A stretch of DNA of 64,000 nt, from positions 189,010,053-189,074,052 of the forward strand of contig CM048552.1 in the NCBI GenBank assembly GCA_026413225.1, written 5' to 3'. Positions 38,395 to 52,011 of this stretch are shown here, piece after piece. The DNA is from Otis tarda. Taxonomy: Eukaryota > Chordata > Aves > Otidiformes > Otididae. The notes below the pieces were generated by a model that was given only the letters and a program-made list of their open reading frames with translations, was not told the DNA's origin and searched no databases. The stretch's first letter is position 1, and each line of letters starts with the position of its first letter. A program made the translations under genes and the position numbers.

Positions 38395-38434
38395 TTCTTT
38401 TCTCTTTTTTTTTTAGGATGACATTGAAGAGTAA
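38395..38434 (+). other. Possible terminal splice acceptor and short acidic coding end
   Basis: A strong pyrimidine run ending in TTTAG at about 38,417 is followed by GATGACATTGAAGAGTAA, which in that frame reads Asp-Asp-Ile-Glu-Glu-stop. This resembles the last few codons of a protein in a terminal exon. However, five codons carry little information, good-looking acceptors are common in T-rich DNA, and no upstream exon is visible. Very uncertain. Confidence 0.12.
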
Positions 38435-41400
38435 CCCTTGGATTTTGCATGTAACTTTTTTTTTTGCATGTAAGTCTTCTGTCCAGTAGTACTTATCAAG
38501 AGATTTTGTCTACTTTTTATTGCAGGGAAGGTAGGAGAAAGTTTAATTTCATGTTTAATCTCTGTTAAATGATTTCTTACACACTCAGTGTAACTAGGAG
38601 AACAGTTATATTTCACAGGATGAAATCCCAGTCTTAGTGTGGCAAATGTTAAGACTTCTGTTTATTTGAATGCGTGGGGCCAGGCTTTCATTTAAATTTT
38701 ACATTTAAAAAATCATCCCAATCTCTTGTCAGTGGAAGGGTGTGTACATGAGGATCTCCTACATTACCCCTCCTCCCAACAGTAAAAGCAGAAGCTATAT
38801 ATCTTTACTCAAACACACATACATATTCTCTCTCAGAATATGGAAGAGTTAAGTACAAGAGCAGAAGAAAAAAGCAACAGCTTTAAATAATGTTGTGATG
38901 ATCTTTCTCTCTGTCTCTGCCTCCCACCTTCTCTCCCCAGAGAGAGCAGTAATGGCACTCGCTGCTGTTGTGAGTGATTTGTAGACAGATGTTTTGCCCT
39001 GTGTTATCTCGTTAGCTAGCCAAAAAGAAGGGGGATTTATGTTTCCAAGCAATTGCTGTTGGGGCCCAGAGTGCATCCTCCTCCTAGAAGCATCGCTGGC
39101 AAAGTTAGGGAGTTGAGCAGACTGAGTGCAGGGTCAGCTTCTCCCCAATACAAGCTGTTGTGGGACAGGGTGGAAATGATGGCATGACTTTTCTCCCCTT
39201 CAGGAGCTGCTTTTAAGCCAAGGCAATGCAGCATGAGCAGGGACCAGTTGTGCAGCAGCTGTGTATGTACCTGACCTCCTGCCTCTTTGATGCTCACCTG
39301 TACCAGCAGACTCGGCTCCTGAGGTTGGCCTCAGGTCTGCTTTGATACTGTGGGCTTGCTGGGCTGTCACTGGATGGCATCTGACCCCAGCTACTGTCCC
39401 TGGGCCTAATCTTGACCCAGACTCACTGCTGTCCATCCAGCTAGTTGCTGGTGAGGTTGCCTGAGCTCCAGGAAGGCCATCTAAGCTGTGCTAAATGTTG
39501 TGGTATCCCCAAAACTTCTCCAGAGCAGAAAATAGGAGTCAGGGTCCTAGAAAAGAGAGTCATTGCAATCAGTACAGGGAAGGGCCCCATCTAGGGCCAG
39601 CTCAAGAGCTGGGATATTGCCACTGCTGAGTGGATAGTGTTTGTTGGGTGGACACCTTCGAGGTGGTAAGGAAAACCAAACCCAGTCCCTCCTGCCTCAC
39701 CTTCTTCAGTGCTGGGGTCAGCTGGGTGGCACATAGCACATTAAACAGCTGGGAATAACATATCTGCTTCTTTAAGGTCCAACAGCTTTATCTGGGCTCC
39801 AGGTGTATGCAGTGACATTTGAAAGGTTGGTATGCTGGAAGGAGGAGGAAAGAAACTGCGTAGTCCTTACGAGAAAGCCTGGCAGGTATTATTGTGATGA
39901 AGCATCCCTCCTATGGCTGTTTTCTTTCTGTCTTCCTTCCTCCCACCCTTGCCCTCTCAGCGTGTCTAACATTTGCAAGTTTGAGTTGAGCTGCTGGCTA
40001 ATGGCTTGCAGAGCCTCCCTCAGCTTCCTCCCTCATAAAGAGGTGAGAAAATGGGAATTACAGGATTGTATACGTGGCTTTCATAGGAGAATGCTACAGA
40101 GACATACTTGGGGCAGAAATACCTTCAGGAAAAGAGTTTAACATTTTGTTTGGCTCTTGTTTTTAAAAAAAAAAAAGTTTTTCTCTTAAATTCCAAGCAA
40201 CTGATTGTTCTCTGCTTATTTCTTTATTTCTATTTTTATTCTAAGGTAGGCCAGTATGTCATCATTCAGATTATGATCATTGCTGAATGTAGATGTTGCA
40301 AGGATGTATTCTTACCAGTTGTAAGACCTTAAGGAGCTTAAATCATTTATTTAGTCTCTCAATTGGAGAGATCACAAGAGCTGTTGTTTCTGTGTTCACA
40401 GGTGGGAAAGACTAGCACAGCTGTGTATTCAGCCTTCTTACCACTTTTCTTACAGGGTTCAACAAACTAGTTTTGGAGCTGACCTACCACAGTTTTCAAC
40501 CTGGTATATTAAAGTAAATGGGCACTGATTTTGGATTTATTTGAGAGACATTCTGTAAAAGAGCTGCTGAACTGCCCTTGCTGATGGCTCAGAGTACAAT
40601 CCACTACAGTTGCTTTAAGACAAACCGTCCTTGTTTATGGCTCAGAGATTGGATCTGGGAATCTATCTTCAGAGCTCCGTATATGGCGTTAAAACCACTC
40701 AAGTCAGAATTATCCCAGTTTGAGGAGAGGCTTGGATCAAGGAGAAATTCTAATGATGTGCACTGTGGGAGCTTACTTATATTCTAGAGTTACCCTGTTA
40801 AAGGAGGATCTTGCTGTTTGCCTTGTCTGTTCACAGTTGCCATACATTGGGTCAAATATGCTGACGTGAGACAGTACTACAGATCAGCGTTGTTGGAACG
40901 ATGGCTGGCTGTTTCTTCAGTCTGCACAAAATACTCCTCTCCCTTGTTTTTTTTTTTTTTAATTTCTGGCATAATAAGAGCTACTCTGTTAATTCTTATT
41001 TGAATATCAAATACTCAGTTAGGGAGACTGCAGTTTTGAAAGATTTGTGTCAATTGTCTGTGTTTCATAGGTAGCTGACTCTCTTTGTGAGCAAATATTT
41101 ATTTGCCTTTCCAATGAATCACTTTATTTTCATTATTCCTGCTTTCCACCTTTAGAAAACGAATTTTCATACCCTGTTTCTGAACTCTTACATGCAATTT
41201 AGCAAAACAACCTGATTGTTTAGATGATTGTAAATTTTTCACAACTTACATTCTAGCATCTGCTGTGGGAAACAATGACCAAAATAAAGCAGCCTGCTAT
41301 CAGAAAAGTTTAAGCCTTTTTATCATATAAAGCAATCAATGCCTTTTGAAATATGGATGCATGAGTTTTCATTTGACACTTGGTCAGAATGCAAATTGAT

Positions 41401-42578
41401 CCACATAAGATAAGACATGCCTGAAAAGCATTGACTGTATCTTTGCCTTATCAGAATACCTTGACAGATAAGTTCATGACAAATGAATAATGCTTGGAAA
41501 AAAAGGCCACACACACAATAGCATGATTGATCTCATGGTAGTCAGGTACTCTGAGTTGTGTAGTAACTGTGCATTAGCAACTCATTTTTATAGCACAACA
41601 ATATTTGGAGTATAGCAAAGTTGTTAAGACTGACATAGAGACAAATATGAGTGCATTGTTGGAATCACACCTCAAAAGAACAGTCAAGTAAGACTGTATT
41701 TAAACCTTGTAGAACCACCTTTCACTAACAAGGTGTGAGATATATGCATCATGCTGGCTATACGGGCTCATTTTCTAACACCTTTCTTGCAGTATAAGGG
41801 CAGTTACGTTACATGAAAATAGAGATATTTAAAGATCTTTGCCCACTGGCTTATCACTTGCCAGGAAAGTAGATGTGGCTTTCAGGAAGAACTTCTCATT
41901 AAAATCCCCTCATGTCATCACTCACTTGTCTTTCTGCTCAGACCGGGAAGGAAAAGAGCAGATAATGCAATTCATATCCAGTCCTACCTAATATATGTCC
42001 ACAGAAATCCCCACGCCTCTGTGCTACATCTGAATTAATGAGCACTAAATTTGATCCTATATCTCTGTTCCTTCTCCTGCTCTGTGTCTAGTTTCTTTCC
42101 TGAACAGTGTTTTTGCTGCTGTCGCTTGTTAAAATACTCCTGTGCTACAAAGTCAGTCATAATAACTTAAAAACGTCGCAGTTCTGACCTGCAAAGACTC
42201 CCTCATCTCTTTCACACTTTCTTCCTTTAAACCCATTTCTTCCCAGTACTAACCTTAATAATAAATTTCACACAGTGTATCCTAGCTGGATGTTCTATTT
42301 TTGTGCTAGATTATGAGCTCTCTGCATCTGTGAGAGGTCATAGTACTTTGGAAAGCACTGTGTGGTTTTATAATACTCCATGAATGTTAGTGCTAACATG
42401 AAATCTCATCTTGCTACGTGAGAAGTAACTGGCTGTCTGATTCATTTTTTCTCTTGCTTGCACAGGCTGCCTACAGCCTGACTGCCACCACAGTAGTCTT
42501 AATTCTTCCAGTACCATATCCAGAAATGGCAGAACACAGGAAGATCCCTGGCAGTGGACTGCCATATACCCTTGTTGC

Positions 42579-42594
42579 TTTTTTTTTTTTTTTT
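42579..42594. repeat. Poly(T) run, 16 nt
   Basis: An unbroken T run flanked by TTGTTGC and GTGCAT. No adjacent retroposed sequence was recognised. Confidence 0.8.
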
Positions 42595-45445
42595 GTGCAT
42601 AACTTAATCCTCTTTGCTCCAGCTCTGTTACTACTACATAAAACACATCCATGCTGCCTTTGACCTTACATCCTCATTAACTCATGCATGACAGTGTAAC
42701 CAACTTCAACCACTACTCCCTTGTCTGTTTCTGCTTCCTCATGGCAGAACTCCACTGGCATTCTGCTAAGTGGTAGTTCTTGCCCATCTCCTGCTCAACA
42801 TTTCATATTTCCTCAAAGTTTTTCAGAGGGCATCAAGGAACTCTCTGTTGTTGATAACCATAGTCTGGCTGTTGTCTCGCTATCACCCTTGTCCTACCAA
42901 GGATTTGAATTTTCTCTTGCAGTTCTCTACCCATGCATGCCACGGACAAGATGAAATCTTTCCCTTTCCAACAGGAGCTTCTCAGTTTTGTCATGTCTTT
43001 TGATTTGATTTGGCTTGAAAGGAATAGTTCAGATTCAGACAGTTATGTGTGAGTGTTTATAGTGGAGATGACCATATGTGATATAAATATCTCACCTTCC
43101 ATAGCAGATGATGGACATTTGGTAAGCATTTCATTGAGGGGAGAAAACTTTTTCTCTAAAATAGGCACCTACACTTCATCACCTGTATAATTTCCCAGGC
43201 TCTGTTGACTTTATTGATGGAGCAGAAGTAGGAATGAATAGTCTTTCAGTCTAAATAGACAACTGCATGGGTTTCAAAAGGAGTAAAGAAATCACAAATG
43301 GTTTACTGTATGCAGGTTTGAGAAATCTGGAGACAAGCTGGATACTTATTTTATCTCACCTACTGATGTTCTAGGCTAATTGTGCATTATCTGACAGCAT
43401 GTGGAACTGCTGTTGTGGTATGCTGGACGAGATCAACTGCTTCTCAGCTCCAGCACTCTGTGTACCAATACTGATTTGATTGGTGGGTTCTGAAGTTCTG
43501 GCACATGCATTTAAGAAGGAGATGATTTGTGATTTGCTGAGGACCAGAACTACCACTTGAACTGTGTATAGGTCTCTGAGACCTGAGGAGTTTCTGTTGA
43601 TTTTCACCAGCTGAGAAACTTAGATTACACTTCTCGTAAAGACTGTCCTTCCAAACAGACAGCCCTGACAGACATTGTTGATGTAGGATTACAATAGTCT
43701 GACTGACTCATAGTTAATAGATCTGCCAAACAGCATATTTTTGGTGCAAAATGCTTATATCTCTAATGTGGAAATAGACTGTATTGTCATTCAAGTTATT
43801 AATATCCCAAAAGAAGCTTAAACACTGGGAGAAATCTACCTCTTTATCCTACTTGCTTCAGTTTGGCTGAAAATGACCTCCTTTAGGACTGCTATAGGAC
43901 CAAAGGTGTTGTCCTGGCCCCTGTGTAGGACAGAATATAATTTACTTAGGTTTTGTCTAGATTAGGAAAATAAGAAATACTTCAAAAATATTAGCTAATG
44001 TTTGTTACTCTTCTTGTTTCTTTAAATACTGCTAATGGCAATGTTAGCCAAGGACTATATTAATGATAATTGGTTAGTATTTAATTTCCTTAGTTTGGAC
44101 AGGACTTTGGCAAAAACTATTAACAAGCCTTTACACGAGGGGTAGAATTACTGCAGTTTAGCCTGTTATATACTGATGTGCAGTGGCTGGCTTTGTGGTT
44201 GTCTAACACTATGAGCACTCACAATTTAGCCTGTTCAGAGGGCTTGGGATACATAAGATCAGTGCAGGACAAGGAGAGATCTCCAGCTACACCTTTCTCC
44301 CTGCCAACATACAGAGCACAACATGTGCTTTTCTATACAGTTATCTCTGCTCATGAAACTTGGAGGAACTGAGACACCTTTTCCACAGTGTCTGATTCGG
44401 CTGACGCTGAGCGGAAGTAAATAGAAAGTGTAGGCGCACACACATGATAAAATGGAATGATTGTCTAAACCTTGTTTCTTTGGGAAAGCAGTCTAAATAG
44501 TTATATTATCTGGAAACAACCTCTCCCACAAGCATGTACCCTACTTCAGCAAATACTGCTTTTGTAAGGCATGGTGCAACACACGTACAAGGACTACTGC
44601 TCAGGTAAGAAATGGCTGACAGGATCTGCTTCTAATGACTTATTGTTTTATCTTCTTCAGTTATGTATTGCTGTAAGCCACAGCAAGAAACATAAAGGGG
44701 ATGTAATACACAGAACCATTCTCAGATGACTGGCAGTCATACTTCAGCCCATGAAGTAGGGGAATGTAAAGAAGAAAAATGAGCCCTTTCACATTTCCAG
44801 AAGGATGGGTGAGTGAGTAGGCAGCAGCAAATAGAGCAGCTAAATTAGATGGTCTAAGCTTTTGCTGTATTTGTTGCAGATATGCATCCCGGTGCGTTTT
44901 TTTTTGATTAAGTGTTTCAGATTTTGTTCACATTTCCATCTGCTTTTGCCCCCAAGACGCAAAAGAGTTCTCAAATCAAAGTAAGAAATGGTCAACTTAA
45001 CTGCTCTTTTCCAAAATGAGCACAAATGTCTCTCAAGAAATTACTGTGTCTTCTGTGCTTCTACACAACATGAGTGGAACTGCAGGATATGAAAGGCTTT
45101 GCATCTCATGAGGAATAATATTGTATATCCTACAATTCCATGAAAGCAGTAGTCCTGCTTATAGCTAGGGAAAGATCTATGAATCTTATCCTGGTTTTGA
45201 TTGATATGAAGTACACAAAAATGGCCTGTTTAAAAGGGACTAGAACTCGTGTTTTGCCTCTCGGGTGCAGTGGCATCCTGCTCACCTTCCTAGAAAACAA
45301 AGGTCCCACTCACTCCTTATGTCTGGGCCAACAAATCTTTACTTCTGCTAGTCACAGGGTAGGAGATTCAATAGAAAAGGGAAAGAAGCCTACACATCAG
45401 AACAGTCACCTTTCCAGTGATTTCCATTTCTAGGAGGTGGGAAGG

Positions 45446-45914
45446 AAGAGCAATGAAGTCTAAAGAAGAGCAATGAAGCTGGTGAAGGGTCTACAGCACA
45501 AGTCTTAAAAAGGAGCAGCTGAGGGAATTGAGGTTGTTTAGCCTGGAGAAAAGGAGGCTGAGGGGAAATCTTATCATGTTCTACAGCTACCTGAAAGCAG
45601 CTTGTAGCGAGGTGGGTGTTGGTCTCTTGTCCCAAGTAACAAGTGATAGGACAAGAGGAAATGCCCTCAAGTTGTGCCAGGGGAGCTTTAAATTGGATAT
45701 TAGGAAAAATTTCTTCACCAAAGGGGTTATCAAGCATTGGAACAGGCTGCCCAGGGGGGTGGCTGAGTCACTATCCCTGGAGGTATTTAAAAGATGTGTA
45801 GATGTGGTGCTTAGGGACATGGATTAGTGGTGGACTTGGCAGTGTTTGGTTTACCATTGGGCTCAACGAATTTAAGGTTAATTTCAAACTTAAATGAATC
45901 TGTGATTCTGTGAA
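45446..45914 (+). mobile_element. CR1 LINE 3' end, well preserved
   Basis: A plus-strand CR1 fragment with the usual order: GAAGCTGGTGAAGGGTCTAC, GCAGCTGAGGGAATTGAGG, GACAAGAGGAAATGCCCTC, AAAAATTTCTTCACCAAAGG, GGAACAGGCTGCCCAGGGG, GTGCTTAGGGACATGGATTA, ending in the octamer repeats TGAATCTGTGATTCTGTGA. An open frame runs from about 45,466 to the stop at 45,827. It encodes the ORF2 C-terminus, with the signature [20 protein letters not shown] and an end at the usual position. The rest is the short 3' UTR. The 5' edge shows GAAGAGCAATGAAG twice (near 45,446 and 45,466), a microduplication at the truncation point. It belongs to a different CR1 group from the copy at 32 kb, as its 3' UTR differs. 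Confidence 0.92.
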
Positions 45915-47910
45915 CTGTAACTCTGGTGCTCACACAAGCAGAAGAGATTATTGAACCTGAGCTTTCTGCATCTGGAGGGAGTTACTCAAAAAAAAAAGGG
46001 AAATTGTGCAGGAGCAGGACATAACTTTGCTATACTTAATGTGTTTATGTAGATTATATGCTTGTAAAAAGGTGGGGGTAAATTCTAATTTTGCTTACTG
46101 GTTTGCAATTTTCAGGGTTTATAAATGAAAGTGGAACTAAACAGGACACCTAGTGAGGGCTTAAGCATGAAACAGTTGCTGAACTGCCTGGGAGAGTTTT
46201 TAGGGAAGAACTTTAGGGAATTTGGCTGGATTAAAAAAGAGTATCTGTGGTGTTAGAGAATCTAACGCTTGGATTAACACTCCTAAATTCCACTTTAGCC
46301 TCAGTTTAGGCAGCATTGTGGATCAAATCTCTTATGTTTTTGCTATCCAAAATGCAGCTGCATTATAAATAGCTACCTGAAATAAATTTCAACCATGCTG
46401 ATGAACAATAAGAAAATGTTATTTTGAATATCTTATATATCCTCTCAGAACCACAGCGACACTCTAAAGAGATAACAGAAGGCAGTTATCGTATGAAGAT
46501 AACACTGTGCTTTGCAGAATCCACACCTTCTTGTACCCAATTAAAGTCTCTCAAAATTTGTAAAATAGTAAATGTTGCACCACCCCATCAGTTCTGGGTG
46601 AATGCTTTAGGCTGGAGTTCAAATTAGTCACTGTGCAGTTTGTCCAAAAATTGCTTTATGGACTTTTTGATTCTGAACTCAGTACCTGTAATTTCTATGG
46701 TGAGTGTATTTTTCTTTTGTGATCAGAACCAGCATTTCATATTGATGCTTAAGGATTTTGTCTCCAGAGCTGAAGGAGTTTCCTTAAATTTTATGAATTC
46801 AATTAGGATCAGAACACAGACAGAGCCAACTTTGGCAAAGCCTCCTCTGCTCTTTGTTCCTTATTTAGTAAATAGAACCTGCAGAATAGAACATTGCTAT
46901 CTCCTCTGAAATCTTTGGCTTTGGTGTACTGAACTGGAAACGAGATACATAGATCAAAAGAACTCTAGCAAAACAAGAGAGAGTGCTTTTGGAAAGCAGC
47001 AGATAATTTTTTCAAACCGAGAAACTCTGACTGCTAATAGCAGTATTAAAGATCTGCTGAAGCTTTGTGCAAAGCTTTGCAAGCTGTTTTGTTAAACATA
47101 TTTTTTTTCTAAGCTTGCACTATTTGTCTTCCTAGGAAATTAAGACTGAGCAAACAGAAAGCTAGAGCTGTATACACACAGTAAATCTTGCTGTTAACTG
47201 AGGTACCTTTTACATTAGACAGGTGGTACGCAGACTGAAGTTGTGTCTGTAGTGCATGGTACAGTGCAGCGTAGTTGATGAATAAGAGCGCTGGCTGCTG
47301 TAGCCCTTAGTTCTGCATGGTATTGTTTGCCCTGCGAGATGAAGTGTTTCTACCCCCACAGAGGTACATGACTTAGATACACTGTCCTTCCATCTGCTCT
47401 TCCATGGATCTTGCCATTGGTCCTTGACGGCCTGAACATTTTCTTCTACCAGTCCTCATTCTGACATCTGTCTCTGGGTTTTCTTTTCCTCACTTAAGAT
47501 CCATTTCCATACCATTAAAACCAGTGATATGAGCTCTGTGTATATATCAGCAGCATGTGGACTTAGAACTTTGATTGGGTTTTAGCTGCATTAAATTTAC
47601 AGGCCCCTACACTTTCCTCCTGGTGAAGCACATGTAAACATACTGATGCTGAGTTTGCTTCTTAGTGACCTTCTATGGACCTTTTATAAATAGTCTGCAA
47701 CAGCCAGGATCTCCAAATGGAGGTTTATGGTATAAAGCATAGAGAAAACAAGGCCTGTTTCCATACTAATAAACCTGTGAATAGAATGCACCACAACTAT
47801 TTTAAGTGTCCTGCTGTTTGATGGAATACCAGCAAGACTTTTTCTAAATCCAACAGGACAACAAAGCAATGTTAGGGAAGCCATGATCTTTCAGATCATA
47901 CATCTGCATA
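45915..47910. other. AT-rich non-coding DNA
   Basis: No gene or transposon is recognised between the two CR1 fragments. An 89-codon open frame at 46,640-46,909 (+) shows no recognisable motif and is treated as chance. Confidence 0.5.
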
Positions 47911-47988
47911 TCATAGAATCATAGAATGGTTAGGGTTGGAAGGGACCTTCAAAGGTCATCTAGTCCAACCCCCTGCAAGGAGCAGGGA
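47911..47988 (-). mobile_element. Short CR1 3' tail
   Basis: TCATAGAATCATAGAATGG, TTAGGGTTGGAAGGGACCTT, CAAAGGTCATCTAGTCCAAC and CCCTGCAAGGAGCAGGG are the 3' UTR and octamer tail of an avian CR1, read on the minus strand. Only about 78 bp remain, an extreme 5' truncation. The match to the general CR1 tail is close, so the insertion is not very old. No coding part is present. Confidence 0.95.
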
Positions 47989-50900
47989 AATATTCTATCC
48001 ACAGAACATCTGCAAGTGCCCAGTGTAAAGCTAGAAGGAATATTTCGTTTAACTGAGGTTTATACAATATTACTGCGCATAGCTGTTCTAAAAATACATG
48101 TCTGTAGGCAATTCCATCCTGAGTGTGAAAGTTTTTGTGGAACTCGGGAAAAAAAAAGTTTGAAAAGATCGTGTAACTTTACATGTAATCATAAGAGGAG
48201 CGAGCACATGCTAAAGGAATAGTTTGATGTTACAGAATTCTGATGGCAATAAATTCAGAAAAGTCCTGGAATATGAGATGCAGTATTAGTCCCCTAGTAT
48301 TGTTCTAATTTGTTTTTTATGAGTTATGTATGTCGATACAGAACTATTCTTATAAAAGTAGTTTCAAAATCATACAAAGCAGAACCAACCAGGTGATGAT
48401 TCAAAGTTCTTTTGAGTAATCTATAGATTAGATTGGCCAGCAACTATATCTGTGAGGCAAAATTGTTTCTACTCATTTAGTAAGGCTTTTATGCACTGAT
48501 TTAAATCAACCTTTTTAAACTCAAGGCCTAGAAGACACATAGATCAACTTTAAGAAACTGAGGTCCTGATTCCTTCCTTAGGAACCATCCTAGTACCAAG
48601 GAAGAATATTTAAATGGAGAATGACTCATGAAAAATCCCTAAGGATTGACTTCACTTACTTTGAAATATGTGTATAAGTGAGAGCCAGAAAGCCCATGGA
48701 CTGTCTGGAGGCTTTAAAAATCAAGTCAGCAATCTCTGGTAAGATGATTGTACATCATGAAATTTCAGGCTTTGATTAGTAGCCTTGTGAATGGATTTCC
48801 TTCTCCCCATTCCCTGAGTATTAACTTTAAGAGGCAAGATAGATATCTGTAGCATGTGCCAGTGGAAAGGTAGGAGAAGAGTAGAAGGAAAGAAGAAGGA
48901 TTCAGATGCCTTAAGTTTTAGGATTTCTTAAAGCTTTTGGTTTGCCTGACCTTATTGCAACCCATTCTGCTTTTTCAAGGAATCACACTCCTGGGTATAG
49001 TGTCTTCTTTGTCCCCTGTTGAGATTTCTCCCATTGGTGTGAAATCACATTAAAAAAAAAAGTCCTTCCTTTGAATTAAACACTTTGTAAATATTGTGAA
49101 ATTCTGGCAACAGTTATCTTGGGCTTAAGCACCACTTTGGAAGAATAAATATTGTGCTTTTGTAGAGCACTGGATTGTACCAGTCTTAGAGATGTGAGTG
49201 CTTTCAGGAAGCTGACCCTTCCTGAAGCAGAATCAGCAGGATTTGCAGTCTTGCTTCCCTTTCAAATTACATAGGTTAACCTTTATGGTGCATATATTTA
49301 AAGTATTTTATATATTAAAAATATAATGAAACATATGAGGACTAAAGGGCAACAGAGTGTTTAAATTCCTAGTCCTAGATCCTTTGGCATTTTCCATAAG
49401 GATGTATTTTAGGCATTGAAATTCATGGTAGCAATGCTAAGAGTAAAATGCTCTGTTGAATCTGTGCCTAAATGTATTTTATGTTGGTTGAAAATAAGCA
49501 TTTCATTTATGCGAAGAAATACACTTAAAAATACTCAAGTCTTTCACTTTTGTGAAACTGAAACTCCAAAATTATGAGCACCCCTGAACAACTGATTGGA
49601 ATAGGCTTTGGTTAAGGCTTTGTGCAAAGGTGATTTTTCTAGGGAAAAAAAACCAGTGGTAGAATGTTGACTAGAAATCATATGTCTTCTGCTGCTTTAT
49701 GCTATTGTACTTATTTAAGCTCCTTTGAAAATGCCATGCTAGGGGACCCAGGTACCCAATTTCCATTATTGGTAAGGTCGGATTAGACATGCCTTCCTGT
49801 AATGCTGCTGTAAAATCTAGGAATCTACAAGGATGCTTGAAGGTGTTTTGAAATATCAACCTCCATCATTTAAGTAACTAGATTTTCACTTGTGTTTTTT
49901 ATAGAACAATAAACATGGTGGTTATCCCATCTGCCCTGAGCATGCGTATCTGTCCTAGCTCTTATAATACTCATGCTTTTCTACTTTTAACAATTTCATT
50001 TACCTTTTGTATTCAATATAATCTATCTGTCTTTATTGGTTTAGGTAACAGGTGTCAAACCTCATGTGATCCGGTGGATGGGATTTCTCTTACTTGACTA
50101 TACACATGTACAGTTTAAAATGTAAATATCTACATCTGACCATCTTTCTTAGACTGCCTTTACTGTCTATAGGAAGCAGATGAATATTACTCCGGCTACT
50201 CTCACTGCCCATTTTAGGAAGAAATGATTCACTCCTTTTAAGGGCATCTTTCTCTCTGTTGTAGATAACTACACTGACAGTGCTTAATTTTAACATCTAC
50301 CCTATGTAATATATACATGCTTGTTCTTCCTTGCCATGGAATACGGTATCCTTTTTCCTTTTAATGATGAATTGTCTTCCTCTTGTCTCTGGCAAAAGCC
50401 TTTTTTCTGTTTACAAAGCTTGCCAAACATATTTTACTGTAATGTATCTTGTAAAGTGGAGTCTTGTAAGTATGAAAGCATTTTGCCTGGGGCAGACAGT
50501 TATAAAACAAACAAAACTGTGAGGTTCTTTCCAGCTGCCAACCACTTGAAATTTCAGGTTCAAAAGCGACAAATTATTCCAAGACATCAGAAATCGTAAG
50601 TGCTCAAACAACAGAAACCTTCATATCTTGGCAGCAGGTTGTTGATAACTGCTATTCTATCCAATTATTTATTTCTCATATGCAGAGATTGTGTTCACAG
50701 ATTGTATTAATGATTTAATATACATTCGAAGTTAATGACCTGACCCTAGATTCTAGGACTTGTTAAAGATTTATTCCACTTGTTAAGGCTTTACTGAAAA
50801 TCAGCTCCAAGATAACATTTTTACAAGAAATCAAAGAGTTCTGCACCTTGACTTGTTTGAAGCCTGATGCCCAGAACAGTTCTTCATAGACAATAGGCAG

Positions 50901-52011
50901 CTTGATTAGCGAGTAACCAGTCAAGATTTTAAAGTGCTATTATGCTTCCTGATGGTACTCTTGAACCAAATCATAGGCTAATAGGCTATAAATCAAAGCA
51001 ATACAGATAGGGATATTAGAAGCCCTATGTATACTAATTACTGTCCCTGTATATAGGGGTATAGAAGCCTTATGTTTACTAATTGCTGCTGTGGAGGGTG
51101 GCTGGATAGAACAAAGAGAAAAAGGAGAGTCATTAGGTGAATCACTCCTTTGTGCTTCTTTAGATTTTTGCTGGTCATGTAAAGAATATGATTAATTTTT
51201 CCTATAGGAAGAGAATCGTTAGTGTTACTGACAGTAGTTGAAAGCATAGTGAACTGTGATGGCAGGAAAAGGGCTGTGATAATTTTTCAGAAGCTACTAG
51301 TGTGTTTCTAAACTGACTTGTCTAGTCATTTCAGCATCAATGCAGCTGTGATCATTTGTTTATAGCCATGGGGAGGTGTATTTGTAGCTGGAACTGAGTG
51401 GATCGTGAAGCAGCTGACATGCAGTACCATGAAGGAGGCCCTTGAGTGGACAGGTGGTAGGCTGTTATCCAGCACCCTGTCCGTTTTCCGCTTATATTAG
51501 CACGTGTAAGAATGCCGGGAAGCCAGTTATAAAGAGTTCCTATTATCAGCATTATTTTCTAAGGTTCTGAAAAAACTTTTGGTCTTTGCCTGTGACTGTT
51601 TCCATTTTGTATACACCCTTGACTCCTCTACTACTTCTAGATCTCTAGCATCATTTTCAGAAACTGGCCTTGCCATGTAGTGCTTTTTAAGAAGCACAGA
51701 TTTAATAACAGTAATATCATAAACATCATAAAAATAATAATGAAAATCATACTGTGAGCCCTTTCAGACTATGCATCGGGTCAAAAGCGAAATCACTGCT
51801 GACTGATGAGCATACATTTAATATTAATATTTAAATTAAAATAATTAATATTTAACATAAAATTAATATTTAACACAAAAATAGTGAAAGCAATGTACAA
51901 TCATATGTTCTTTTTCAGAGTATATCTCGATGCACACGCGCACACACAGAGAGTATGTATAAAGTGTCAGAATAGCAGAAAATGAGCTTCCTAATCATCT
52001 TAAAATTAAAA
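47989..52011. other. AT-rich non-coding DNA
   Basis: No gene is recognised. An imperfect local duplication lies near 51,015-51,090 (AGAAGCCCTATGTATACTAA and AGAAGCCTTATGTTTACTAA, about 46 bp apart). The short repeat ATTAATATTTAA occurs three times at 51,823-51,834, 51,844-51,855 and 51,862-51,873. A short AC run follows near 51,940. Confidence 0.5.

Larger units (their letters stand above)
37851..45445. other. Non-coding DNA with a GC-richer patch, no confirmed gene
   Basis: No gene is confirmed. GC content rises at about 39,040-39,480. A T run lies at 40,947-40,960 and a 16-nt T run at 42,579-42,594. A pyrimidine tract ending in TTTAG at 38,417, followed by a short acidic frame, is treated as a possible exon lead only. 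The 112-codon frame at 39,803-40,141 begins with GTG, not ATG, and has no recognisable domain. Confidence 0.5.
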
